Part shown: one piece after another, positions 36,293 through 44,485 of the stretch | Layout: each line of letters begins with the position of its first letter | Position numbering within the stretch: position 1 is the first letter of the stretch | NCBI GenBank assembly: GCA_963755825.1 | Contig: CAVWLA010000001.1 | Coordinates: 992,001-1,056,000, forward strand | From: DATBQN01 sp963755825 | GTDB lineage: Bacteria > Acidobacteriota > Thermoanaerobaculia > Multivoradales > UBA5704 | Length of the DNA stretch: 64,000 nucleotides | Direction: 5' to 3' | Notes under the pieces: model-generated | Database searches by the model: none | What the model was told of the DNA's origin: nothing | Seen by the model: the letters and a program-made list of their open reading frames with translations, nothing else | Translations under genes and position numbers: made by a program

Positions 36293-38797
36293 TCACTCGG
36301 TGCGCAGCGCGATCGCCGGGTCGACCCTCGACGCCCGCCGGGCCGGGACGTAGCCCGCGACGAGGGTGACGACGGCGAGGCTGGCGAGGGCCGCGGCGAG
36401 CACCAGGGGGTCGCGCGGGCTCACCTCGTGGAGCTGGCTCGCCAGCAGCCTGGTGAGGAAGAGGGCGCCGGCGAGGCCGATGGCAAGGCCGGCCGTCGCC
36501 ATGCGGAGGGCCGAGCGGAGCACCAGGCGGCGCAGGTCGCCTGGCTCGGCCCCCACCGCCGCGCGGATGCCCATCTCCCGCAGCCGCTGGCTGACGTTGA
36601 AGGCGAGGACGCCGTGGATGCCGATCGCGGCGAGCAGCAGCCCGAGGAGGCCGAAGGCGGTGTAGGTCACGGCGCTGAAGCGCTCCGGCGTCGTCCGCTC
36701 GGTCAGCCGCTCGTCCATCGTCAGCATGCCGTAGACCGGCTCCTCGGGATCGACCTCGCGGAGGGCGCGGCGCACCGCCGGGGCGAGCGCCGCCGGGTCG
36801 CCGCGGACGCTGGCGGTGAAGGTCATCTCGTCGAGGCCCTCGACGATCGGCTGCGCGTAGGGGAGGTACCAGGCGTCGTCGTTGGCGAGGAGGTCGTCGT
36901 GGGTCTCCTTGAAGGCGCCGACGACGCCGACGACGGTCAGCCAGGGGCGGCTCGAGGTCGCCAGACCGCGCTTGAGCCGCTTGCCGACGGCGCTCTCGCC
37001 GGGCCAGTAGCGGTCGGCCGCCGTCTTGCTCAGCACCACCACCCAGGGCGCCGTCGCGACGTCGCGATCGTCCGGGAAGCGGCCGGCGACGAGCGGCGCG
37101 CCGAGCGATTCGAGGTAGCCGGGGGTGATGGTGCGGTCGTGCACGAGGTGGTCGCCGCGCTCCCCGGCCACCGGCCTCCCCTCGACGCTGAGGCCCGCCG
37201 CCGAGGTGCCGGCGAAGAGCGGCTGCACGGTCGTGGCGCCGACCGCGGCGATGCCGGGGACGCGGCGCAGGCGGTCGAGGGCGCGGCGGACGAATTCGAC
37301 CTTCTGGCGGCGCTGCGGGAACTTGAAGTCGGGGAAGGGCACCTGGAAGCTCAGCACCCCCTGGGTACGGAAGCCGCGGTCCTCGCCCCGCAGGCGCTCG
37401 AAGCTCCGCACGATGAGGCCGGCGCCGGCGAGGAGCACCATCGCGAGCGCCACCTCGGCGACCACCAGGCCGCCCAGGAGCCGCCGCCCGGCGACCCCCG
37501 CGGTGCGCGTGCGGCCGCCCTCCTGGAGCGACCTGCCGAGGGTGCGCCGCGACATGCGGAGCGCCGGCACCAGGCCGAAGACGATGCCGACGGCGAGCGA
37601 GGCGGCGAGGCCGAAGGCGAGGGTCGCGAGGTCGAGCCGCGGCTCGATGTCGAACTCGCCCAGCCCGTAGGTCGGGCTGAGCGCCACCAGCGGCCGCATC
37701 GCACCGTGCGCGAGGAGGAGGCCGAGGGCGCCGCCGAGTAGAGCCAGGAGGGCGCTGTAGGTGAGGATCTGCTGCACGAGGCGCCGCCGGCTGGCGCCGA
37801 GCGCCGCCCGCACCGCCACCTCGTGGTCCTGCTTCAGGCCCTGGGCGAGGAGGAGGGTCGAGGTGTTGACGCAGGCGATGAGGAGGACGAAGGCCGCCGC
37901 CGCGGCGAGGAGATCGAGGAGCCGCTCGAGGTCGCCGACGGTCTCCCGGCGCAGCGGCGAGAGGTCGGCGCCGCGCGCCGACCGCGGCCGCGGATCCGCC
38001 TCATGGAGGCGACGGACCATCTCGTCCATCTGCCGCCGCGCCTGCGCCAGGGTGACGCCGGGCTTGAGCCTTGCCGGCGCGTAGTACTCCTGGCCGGCGT
38101 GGGCGGCGTCGTCGCGGTAGGCGAGGGGCACCCACATGTGCGACTGGTAGGGGTGGTGAAAGCCGCGCGGCAGCACGCCGACGACCGCACAGCGCCGGCC
38201 GTTCAAGAGCAGCGTCCGCTCGAGGATGCGGGGGTCGCCGCCGAAGCGGCTCCGCCAGACGTCGTAGCCGATCATCACCACTTGGTCGCGCCCCGGGCGG
38301 TCCTCCTCCGGCGCGAAGCTGCGCCCGAGGAGCGGCCGGATGCCGAGCACGGGGAAGAAATTGGCGGTGACCGCCGAGGCCGAGAACCGCTCCGGCTCGC
38401 CGCTCCCGGTGAGCGTCAGGCTGGTGCCGCTCGCCGCCGCGATGCCGGTGAAGACCTTCTGCTCGGCGCTCCACCGCCGGTAGGCGGCGCCGGAGAGGCT
38501 GCGCAGGTCGGCGCTCCCGCCGCGCTCCGCCAGGTTCTCGCGCAGGCGCACGATGCGGTCGATCTTCTCGATCGCCAGCGGCCGCAGCAGGAAGGCGTCG
38601 ACGACGCTGAAGATGGCGGTGTTGGCGCCGATGGCGAGGCCGAGCGACGCGACGACGGCCGCGGTGAGGCCGAGGTTGCGGCGCATCACGTGCAGGCTCC
38701 AGCGGACGTCCTGCGGCAAGGCAGCGAAGAATCTCATCTCCAGCTCGACCTCCGGGCTCTCCTCTGCCCCACCGCCGCCGGGTGCCGGCGCCGGCAC
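36293..38797 (-). CDS. ADOP-type (MacB/FtsX-like) orphan ABC permease
   Basis: The protein is 834 aa with two FtsX/MacB units. Each has a periplasmic core domain and a membrane block: helices near residues 45-65, the three-helix set from about 300, and the C-terminal set ending VAGYVPARRASRVDPAIALRTE, the ADOP hallmark. The start region LPQDVRWSLHVMRRNLGLTAAVVASLGLAIGAN is the classic acidobacterial duplicated orphan permease. No ATPase gene is adjacent, as usual for ADOPs. The GTG start is not firmly fixed; an internal ATG 20 codons in is possible. Confidence 0.9.
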   Translation of the reverse strand: MPAPAPGGGGAEESPEVELEMRFFAALPQDVRWSLHVMRRNLGLTAAVVASLGLAIGANTAIFSVVDAFLLRPLAIEKIDRIVRLRENLAERGGSADLRSLSGAAYRRWSAEQKVFTGIAAASGTSLTLTGSGEPERFSASAVTANFFPVLGIRPLLGRSFAPEEDRPGRDQVVMIGYDVWRSRFGGDPRILERTLLLNGRRCAVVGVLPRGFHHPYQSHMWVPLAYRDDAAHAGQEYYAPARLKPGVTLAQARRQMDEMVRRLHEADPRPRSARGADLSPLRRETVGDLERLLDLLAAAAAFVLLIACVNTSTLLLAQGLKQDHEVAVRAALGASRRRLVQQILTYSALLALLGGALGLLLAHGAMRPLVALSPTYGLGEFDIEPRLDLATLAFGLAASLAVGIVFGLVPALRMSRRTLGRSLQEGGRTRTAGVAGRRLLGGLVVAEVALAMVLLAGAGLIVRSFERLRGEDRGFRTQGVLSFQVPFPDFKFPQRRQKVEFVRRALDRLRRVPGIAAVGATTVQPLFAGTSAAGLSVEGRPVAGERGDHLVHDRTITPGYLESLGAPLVAGRFPDDRDVATAPWVVVLSKTAADRYWPGESAVGKRLKRGLATSSRPWLTVVGVVGAFKETHDDLLANDDAWYLPYAQPIVEGLDEMTFTASVRGDPAALAPAVRRALREVDPEEPVYGMLTMDERLTERTTPERFSAVTYTAFGLLGLLLAAIGIHGVLAFNVSQRLREMGIRAAVGAEPGDLRRLVLRSALRMATAGLAIGLAGALFLTRLLASQLHEVSPRDPLVLAAALASLAVVTLVAGYVPARRASRVDPAIALRTE

Positions 38798-38847
38798 GCC
38801 GACGTTACACCACGGACCAACGCCCGTGCCCTGCTAGACTTCCCGCG

Positions 38848-39510
38848 ATGGCGAGCAGCACCGTCGAGGACTATCTCAAGCGCCTCTATCTCGAGCAGCA
38901 GCGGTCGGCGGACCGGCTGGTGCCGCTCGGGCGCCTGGCGGTCGCCATGGGCGTCGCGCCGGGGACTGTGACGAGCATGGTCAAGGCGCTCGACGAGAGC
39001 CGGCTGGTCCACTACGAGCCGCGCCTCGGGGTGCGCCTCAGCCGGAGCGGCGAGCGGCTCGCCCTCCACGTACTCCGCCGCCACCGCCTCGTCGAGCTGT
39101 TCCTCGTCAAGGTCGTCGGGATGGACTGGAGCGAGGTCCACGACGAGGCGGAGATCCTCGAGCACGCCATCTCCGAGAAGCTGCTGCAGCGGATCGACGA
39201 GGTGCTCGGCTTCCCCAAGGCCGACCCGCACGGCGACCCCATCCCCGGCGCCGACGGCGAGCTCGTCGAGCGCGAGGCGCAGACCCTCGCCGACTGCGCC
39301 GCCGGCAGCGAGGTGCGCGTCGCGCGCGTCGAGTCCGAGGATCCGCGGTTCCTCAAGTTCGCCGACGAGCACGGCCTGGTGCCCGGCAACGGCGTCGTCG
39401 TCGAGTGCTACGACCCCGACGCCGACGCCCTCACCGTCCGCGCCGCCGGCCGCCCGGCGGTCGTCCTCGGCACCGCGGCGGCGCGCCGCATCCACGCCAC
39501 GCCCCTCTGA
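38848..39510 (+). CDS. mntR: DtxR/MntR family metal-dependent regulator
   Basis: The protein is 220 aa. The N-terminal winged helix (VEDYLKRLYLEQQ, then LAVAMGVAPGTVTSMVKALDESRLV) is followed by the metal-binding and dimerisation domain (HRLVELFLVKVVGMDWSEVHDEAEILEH) with the conserved His/Glu/Asp ligands, and a C-terminal FeoA/SH3-like domain. With the Nramp transporter next door it is most likely a manganese or iron-responsive repressor of it. TAGACT lies 7 bp before the ATG, suggesting a leaderless mRNA. Confidence 0.9.
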   Translation: MASSTVEDYLKRLYLEQQRSADRLVPLGRLAVAMGVAPGTVTSMVKALDESRLVHYEPRLGVRLSRSGERLALHVLRRHRLVELFLVKVVGMDWSEVHDEAEILEHAISEKLLQRIDEVLGFPKADPHGDPIPGADGELVEREAQTLADCAAGSEVRVARVESEDPRFLKFADEHGLVPGNGVVVECYDPDADALTVRAAGRPAVVLGTAAARRIHATPL

Positions 39511-39660
39511 GGCCGCGAGGCCGCCCACCGGCCGACCGGCCTCCTTCCCCACCAAATTCGAGCCGTCAAAGTCGCTGCCCATCTCCTCTCGCCGTGAATG
39601 GCGGTTCGAGGGCTCCCGAGTGCCTCGAGGCGGAGCCTGCGCTCGACGGCGGCCTCCGGG

Positions 39661-39689
39661 TTGACAAATTTTGACCAGCCTGATTGAAT
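39661..39689 (+). promoter_or_regulatory. promoter and candidate MntR operator of mntH
   Basis: TTGACA (39661-39666), a 17-base spacer and TTGAAT (39684-39689) form a good promoter, placing the start site at or just before the GTG at 39697. The spacer start holds the palindrome CAAATTTTG (39665-39673) and a second TTGAC 10 bp after the first, both candidates for repressor binding. Operator identity is inferred. Confidence 0.6.
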
Positions 39690-39696
39690 ATTTCGA

Positions 39697-41103
39697 GTGG
39701 CCAAACTGAGACAGCGAGAGACGCCTCCCCCGCCGCCCGACGGCGGCCACCGCTCGCTCGAGGGGATGCACTCCTCGGTGGCGGTGCCCGGAGCGGAGGA
39801 GAGCTTCTGGCGCCAGTGGCGGGCCTACGTCGGGCCGGCGCTGCTGGTGAGCGTCGGCTACATGGACCCCGGCAACTGGGGCACCGACCTGCAGGCCGGG
39901 GCGCAGTTCAAGTACCGGCTGCTCTGGGTGGTCGCCCTCTCCTCCGCCATGGCGATCGTCCTGCAGATCATCTCCGCCCGCCTCGGCGTCGTCACCGGCA
40001 AGGATCTGGCGCAGGCCTGCCGCGACTGGCTGCCGGAGTGGACCCGCTGGCCGAACTGGCTGCTCTGCGAGATGGCGATCGGCGCCTGCGACCTCGCCGA
40101 GGTGCTGGGCAGCGCCGTCGCCATCAACCTCCTCTTTCACATCCCGCTTCTCTGGGCGGTCGTCATCACCGGCCTCGACGTGCTCCTCCTCCTCACCCTC
40201 CAGGGCTTCGGCATGCGCTCGATCGAGGCGGTCGTGCTGCTCCTCGTGGGGACGATCGGCACCTGCTACTTCATCGAGATCTTCGTGCTGCCGGCGACGC
40301 GGCCGAGCTTCCTCGCCATGGGGCACGCCCTCATCACCCCCAGCCTCGGGCAGGCGGGTATGATCTACGTCGCCATCGGCATCATCGGGGCGACGGTGAT
40401 GCCCCACAACCTGTATCTCCACTCGGCGCTGGTGCAGAGCCGCAAGCTGCAGCGCGACGAGGCCTCGGTCCGCCGGGCGATCCGCTTCAACACGATCGAC
40501 TCGACGGCGGCTCTGGCGGTGGCGTTCTTCGTCAACGCGGCGATCCTCATCCTCGCGGCGATGGTCTTCTACGGCAAGACCAGCGTCACCCTGCCGGGCG
40601 GCCAGGTGGTCGGCTTCAGCCCGGACAGCGACTGGATCCGCATCGCCTACCTGACGCTCGCGCCGCTCCTCGGGACGCTCGCGGCGAGCACGCTCTTCGC
40701 CGTCGCGCTCCTCGCCAGCGGCCAGAGCAGCACCATCACCGGCACCCTCGCCGGCCAGGTGGTGATGGAGGGGTTCATGCACTGGCGGCTGGCGGCCTGG
40801 GTCCGGCGCCTCATCACGCGCACGCTCGCCATCCTGCCGGCGGTCGTCATCATCGCCCTGCGCGGCGCCGGCAGCGTCACCGAGCTCCTGACGCTCTCTC
40901 AGGTGGTGCTCGCCTTGCAGCTGCCGTTCGCCATGTTCCCGCTCCTCGCCTTCACCAGCTCGCGCCGGCGGATGGGGCTGTGGCGGAACGGCTGGTTCCT
41001 CTCCTCCGCCGGCTGGACCAGCGCCGTCCTCATCACCGCGCTCGACGTCTACGGCATGCCGGATTCGTTCCGCGCTGCCTGGCAGGTCCTCGCCGGCCAC
41101 TGA
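39697..41103 (+). CDS. mntH: Nramp family divalent metal (Mn2+/Fe2+) transporter
   Basis: The protein is 468 aa with about 11 membrane helices. The Nramp metal-site motif DPGNW is in helix 1 (VGYMDPGNWGTDLQ), and the helix 6 motif GATVMPHNLYLHSALVQSR is intact. It imports Mn2+ with protons. The GTG start has no ribosome-binding site and sits about 7 bp past a -10 element, consistent with leaderless translation. It is paired with mntR upstream and followed after 35 bp by a universal stress protein. Confidence 0.95.
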   Translation: MAKLRQRETPPPPPDGGHRSLEGMHSSVAVPGAEESFWRQWRAYVGPALLVSVGYMDPGNWGTDLQAGAQFKYRLLWVVALSSAMAIVLQIISARLGVVTGKDLAQACRDWLPEWTRWPNWLLCEMAIGACDLAEVLGSAVAINLLFHIPLLWAVVITGLDVLLLLTLQGFGMRSIEAVVLLLVGTIGTCYFIEIFVLPATRPSFLAMGHALITPSLGQAGMIYVAIGIIGATVMPHNLYLHSALVQSRKLQRDEASVRRAIRFNTIDSTAALAVAFFVNAAILILAAMVFYGKTSVTLPGGQVVGFSPDSDWIRIAYLTLAPLLGTLAASTLFAVALLASGQSSTITGTLAGQVVMEGFMHWRLAAWVRRLITRTLAILPAVVIIALRGAGSVTELLTLSQVVLALQLPFAMFPLLAFTSSRRRMGLWRNGWFLSSAGWTSAVLITALDVYGMPDSFRAAWQVLAGH

Positions 41104-41138
41104 CGGCCGCCCGAGCCGGTGCACTCGTCGGAGGGGGC

Positions 41139-41555
41139 ATGTACCAGTCGATCCTCGTCACGCTCGACGCCACGAAGACCGATCGCGCCATCATCGAGCA
41201 CGTCAAGCCGCTCGCCAAGCTCACCGGCGGCCGCGTCGTGCTGCTCCACGTGGCGACGGGCTGGGCGGCGCGCCTCTTCGGCCGCGACGCGGTGAGCCCG
41301 GAGATCCGCGACGACACCCGCTATCTCGAGAGCGTCCGCGCCGAGCTCGAGGCGGCGGGCATCCCGGCCGAGGCCGAGCTCGCCTACGGCGACCCCGCCC
41401 CGGAGATCGTCCGCTGGGTGCGCGAGCGCGGCTGCGACCTGGTGGCGATGAGCACCCACGGCCACCGCTTCTGGGCCGACCTCTTCCTCGGCGCCACGGC
41501 GACCCGCGTGCAGCACGACATCGACGTCCCCGTCCTTCTCCTCCGCGCCCGCTGA
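41139..41555 (+). CDS. universal stress protein family
   Basis: The protein is 138 aa. MYQSILVTLDATKTDRAI starts a UspA fold. The ATP-binding signature STHGHRFWADLFLGATA (G-x2-G-like then G/S-T) and the end VPVLLLRAR are canonical. A GAGGGGG ribosome-binding site precedes the ATG. Its position after mntH suggests co-transcription with the manganese importer and a role in oxidative or metal stress. Confidence 0.9.
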   Translation: MYQSILVTLDATKTDRAIIEHVKPLAKLTGGRVVLLHVATGWAARLFGRDAVSPEIRDDTRYLESVRAELEAAGIPAEAELAYGDPAPEIVRWVRERGCDLVAMSTHGHRFWADLFLGATATRVQHDIDVPVLLLRAR

Positions 41556-41604
41556 CGCCGGCTCCGGCCGGCGGGCCGGCCGGAGCAGCGGATAGGATGC
41601 ACCC

Positions 41605-41808
41605 ATGGACGGCAGACGACGGCAGGATCTCCGCCCCGGTCTTCACGTCGACATCGTGCTCAAGAAGGACCAGGCCTCCGGCCGCCTCACCCGCGGCGTC
41701 GTGCAGGAGATCCTCACCCCCTCCCCCACCCATCCGCACGGCATCAAGGTCCGTCTGACGAGCGGCGAGGTCGGGCGGGTGAAAGCGATCCTCGCCGACG
41801 CCGAATAG
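41605..41808 (+). CDS. ywbE: YwbE family protein (DUF2196)
   Basis: The protein is 67 aa. RQDLRPGLHVDIVLKKDQ...GRLTRGVVQEILT...HPHGIKVRL...GEVGRV is the full YwbE pattern. It is a small cytoplasmic protein of unknown function with an SH3-like fold. TAGGAT ends 6 bp before the ATG and no ribosome-binding site is visible, which again suggests a leaderless transcript. Confidence 0.88.
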   Translation: MDGRRRQDLRPGLHVDIVLKKDQASGRLTRGVVQEILTPSPTHPHGIKVRLTSGEVGRVKAILADAE

Positions 41809-42186
41809 CGCGGCGCGAGAGCTTCGGCGAGCCTCGCCAGGCGGCAAACGACCGCGAGAACGGCGCTGCGACGGGCGATCGGCCCCTTGCGGCGGAGATT
41901 TCCCCGCTGGCGAGGCCGCTCCGCGCTCCACAGCGAAGATTTCCCCCGTTTCGCCCAAGATCGCGGCCGGACCGTCGGCGATTGCAGCCGGATCTTCGTC
42001 GATCGCGGCCTGGCGCTCGCGATCGAAGCTCTACAGCCGCGAAAGCGGTCATTGCGGCCGAGATTTCCGGGAAAGATCGAAAAAACTCGTCTCCAACCGT
42101 GGCGAGCAGGGCGGGGGTGACGGGCGGGCGGCTCGGCTCCGAGCGCGATACGCCGGCCTCTTGACGGCCGGCCATCGAGACATTAC
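41809..42186. other. gene-free region with scattered GGAAATCTCGGCCG-like elements
   Basis: No supportable gene. The segment holds several copies of short related words (GAGATTTCC, AAGATTTCC, GGCCGAGATTTCC near 42049-42070). The same words, in inverted orientation, recur in the repeat region at 48.5-48.9 kb. Confidence 0.5.
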
Positions 42187-42202
42187 ATTACCTTCAGGTT
42201 AT
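42187..42202 (+). promoter_or_regulatory. imperfect palindrome, candidate ArsR operator
   Basis: ATTACCTTCAGGTTAT is a near-perfect dyad (5 of 6 outer bases pair) 22 bp before the start of the ArsR-type gene. ArsR repressors of ArsR-SRPBCC pairs commonly autoregulate. The assignment is inferred from position and symmetry. Confidence 0.4.
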
Positions 42203-42224
42203 GCAACCGAGGAGTTATCGACCG

Positions 42225-42635
42225 ATGACCGCCGACCGACTGGACTCGACCTTCGCAGCGCTCGCCGACCCCACGCGGCGGGCGATCCTCGCCCGTCTCG
42301 CGTTGGGGGAGGTTTCGGTGACGGAGCTCGCCGAACCGTTCGCCATGACCCAGCCGGCGATCTCCAAGCACCTCAAGGTGCTCGAGCGCGCCGGCCTCGT
42401 CTCGCGCGGGCGCGACGCGCAGCGCCGGCCGTGCCGTCTCGAGGCGGAGCCGCTGGCCGAGGCGACCGCCTGGCTCGGCGGCTACCGCCAGTTCTGGGCG
42501 GCGAGCTTCGAGCGCCTCGACGAGCTGCTCGACGAGCTGCAGGCCCCGAAGGCGAAGAGATCCACGAGAGCGAAGCGACCGGCGAAAGCCAGGCTCAGCA
42601 ACGCCATCGACCCCATCAAGCCAACAAGGAGATGA
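42225..42635 (+). CDS. ArsR family winged-helix transcriptional regulator
   Basis: The protein is 136 aa from ATG 42225 with a GAGGAG site 10 bp upstream; ATG 42201 is an alternative. FAALADPTRRAILARLALGE and the helix-turn-helix SVTELAEPFAMTQPAISKHL are standard. No metal-binding Cys pair is present, as in the YgaV/SdpR branch that pairs with SRPBCC proteins. The C-terminal tail is Lys/Arg-rich. The stop lies one base before the next ATG. Confidence 0.92.
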   Translation: MTADRLDSTFAALADPTRRAILARLALGEVSVTELAEPFAMTQPAISKHLKVLERAGLVSRGRDAQRRPCRLEAEPLAEATAWLGGYRQFWAASFERLDELLDELQAPKAKRSTRAKRPAKARLSNAIDPIKPTRR

Positions 42636-42636
42636 C

Positions 42637-43116
42637 ATGAAGAACACCGGAACCCTGCAGGTGACGACGCGCGGCGATCGCGAGGTGGTGATGACGCGCG
42701 TCTTCGACGCGCCGCGCAGCCTGGTCTTCGACGCATTGAGCAAGCCCGAGCTGCTGCGCCGCTGGTTCGGGCCGCGGGGATGGTCGCTCACCACCTGCGA
42801 GGTCGACCTGCGCGTCGGCGGCGCCTGGCGCTTCGTGCTGCGCGGCCCCGACGGGCGGGAGATGGGGATGAGCGGCGTCTACCGCGAGATCGCGGCGCCC
42901 GACCGCTCCGTCCACACCGAGCGCTTCGACGACTACCCCGGCGAGTCGGTGGTGACGACGGTCCTCATCGAGGAGAACGGTCGGACGACGCTCACCGCGA
43001 CCGTGCTCGCCGAGTCGCGCGAGATCCGCGACGCGGTGATCCAGTCCGGCATGGAGCACGGCGCCGCCGAGAGCTACGACAAGCTGGCCGAGGTGCTGGC
43101 CCTGGCGCCCGTCTGA
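42637..43116 (+). CDS. SRPBCC (AHSA1-like) domain protein
   Basis: The protein is 159 aa. VVMTRVFDAPRSLVFDALSK, RWFGPRGW and the C-terminal helix SGMEHGAAESYDKLAEVL match the AHSA1/CalC branch of the START-like SRPBCC fold, which binds hydrophobic ligands. It is co-transcribed with the ArsR regulator (1-base gap, AAGGAG site). The ligand is unknown; the pair probably senses and handles a small hydrophobic compound. Confidence 0.92.
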   Translation: MKNTGTLQVTTRGDREVVMTRVFDAPRSLVFDALSKPELLRRWFGPRGWSLTTCEVDLRVGGAWRFVLRGPDGREMGMSGVYREIAAPDRSVHTERFDDYPGESVVTTVLIEENGRTTLTATVLAESREIRDAVIQSGMEHGAAESYDKLAEVLALAPV

Positions 43117-43123
43117 GGCGGTC

Positions 43124-43230
43124 CGGGTACTGGCTCCGTTTGGTTCCGAGGACGGGCGCCCGGAAGGGCGTGATGGGCGGGTGGGGCCGAGGGCGGCCGC
43201 CCGCAGGAGACCAAACGGAGCCAGTACCCG
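43124..43230. repeat. 107-bp element bounded by a perfect 21-bp inverted repeat
   Basis: The arm at 43124-43144 starts CGGGTACTGGCTCC and has an exact reverse complement at 43210-43230, ending GGAGCCAGTACCCG. The 65-bp loop is very G-rich and contains GGGCGGCCGCCC. It begins 7 bp after the SRPBCC stop. It may be a REP/MITE-like element or a long terminator stem. The rest of 43231-43441 holds nothing recognisable. Confidence 0.8.
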
Positions 43231-43479
43231 CGGCCCGAGGAGCGCCAGGCTCCGATGTCACGTCGCAGCGGAGCGCTCCACCCGCTGCCACGAGACGTCG
43301 GAGCGAAGCGCGGCATGTGGGCACACTCCTCGGGAAGTCGTCTTCGATCCATCGACTGAGATAAGTGATCGCCGACGCACAATGATTTCGTTCCGGCCTC
43401 GCGAGCTCTCCGGCCGCGGAGCTCCCGCGGGCCACGCTGCGCTAGAATCAGGTCGATCAACCGACCACAAGGAGACGAC

Positions 43480-44457
43480 GTGGCAGAGACCTTGAGCAGA
43501 GGCGGCTCGCGGAGCGCGAGCTCGGCGGCCAGCATGCAGATACAGGGGGGCGGACCGGTGTTCTTCTGGGGATTCAGCGCCATCTGGACGGCGGCCTGCG
43601 TCTTTCTTCATTTCGTCGGCGGGACGCCGGGCGGGTTGCCGCAGGCCGGGCTCCTGCTCTACCTGGCCGCCGAGGCGATCTTCTTCCTGCTCGGCGGCAT
43701 CAACGTCGTCAACGAGTGGAAGCGGCGGCCGATCATGCTCTTCGGCCGCTACACGACGACCATCGGCCCCGGCCTCGCCTGGATCGAGCCCATCTTCCAT
43801 CGCCGGCTGGCGGACGTGGCGGTGCGCGACGTCGTCAACGAGCTGCGCATCGGCGGCGTGCAGACCCACGACAACGTCCCCATCTCGTTCAACCTCATCA
43901 TGACCACCCGCGTCGACAGCGAACGGGTGCGCGACTTCATCGTGCAGGTGGCCAACGGCTACGAGGCCACCCGGCAGCGGGCGCTCGCCTCGGTCACCGA
44001 GATCGTCGGCAACCATGAGCTGGACGACATCCTCCACAATCGCGGCCAGTTCTACTCCGAGGTGCGCGACTCCCTGCAGGCGAAAGTGGCGGCTTGGGGA
44101 GTCACGGTCATCGCCGTCGAGCTCAAGGACCTGCAGATCACCGACGAGCAGATCCAGCAGGCCATCGCCATGAAGGCGCGCGCCGGCAAGGAGGCCGACG
44201 CCGAGCTGGTGCGCGCCGCGATGCAGCTCCACATCGCCGGCAAGCTGGTGGAAGCCGCCGAGGCGCTCACCCCGGACGGCTGGCGGTTGAAGGAGCTCGA
44301 GGTCCTCGTCGAGCTCACCCGCTCGGCGCAGAACAACACCCTCTTGATCCCCACCAACCTGCTCAAGGGGCTGCAGGACATCGGCAGCGGCAAGATCTCG
44401 CTCCTCAAGCCGGGAGGAGCGGCGGAGGGAGCTCCGAGCGGGCCGGCGGCCGGCTGA
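43480..44457 (+). CDS. SPFH/Band 7 domain membrane protein
   Basis: The protein is 325 aa from GTG 43480 with AAGGAG 8 bases upstream. Two hydrophobic segments (about 27-47 and 55-75) precede an SPFH domain (FGRYTTTIGPGLAWIEPIFH ... VQTHDNVPISFNLIMTTRVD) and an Ala/Glu-rich helical tail. The plan is that of prohibitin/stomatin-like scaffold proteins. TAGAAT at 43443-43448 is a candidate -10. No NfeD partner is adjacent. Confidence 0.88.
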   Translation: MAETLSRGGSRSASSAASMQIQGGGPVFFWGFSAIWTAACVFLHFVGGTPGGLPQAGLLLYLAAEAIFFLLGGINVVNEWKRRPIMLFGRYTTTIGPGLAWIEPIFHRRLADVAVRDVVNELRIGGVQTHDNVPISFNLIMTTRVDSERVRDFIVQVANGYEATRQRALASVTEIVGNHELDDILHNRGQFYSEVRDSLQAKVAAWGVTVIAVELKDLQITDEQIQQAIAMKARAGKEADAELVRAAMQLHIAGKLVEAAEALTPDGWRLKELEVLVELTRSAQNNTLLIPTNLLKGLQDIGSGKISLLKPGGAAEGAPSGPAAG

Positions 44458-44485
44458 TCGCTCTCGGCTCGCCGGCGCAGCGGGA

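Noticed and set aside
43124..43230. CRISPR-like or tandem repeat reading of the 21-bp inverted repeat
   Set aside because: There are only two arms, in inverted orientation, and no spacers; no CRISPR array was seen anywhere in the window.
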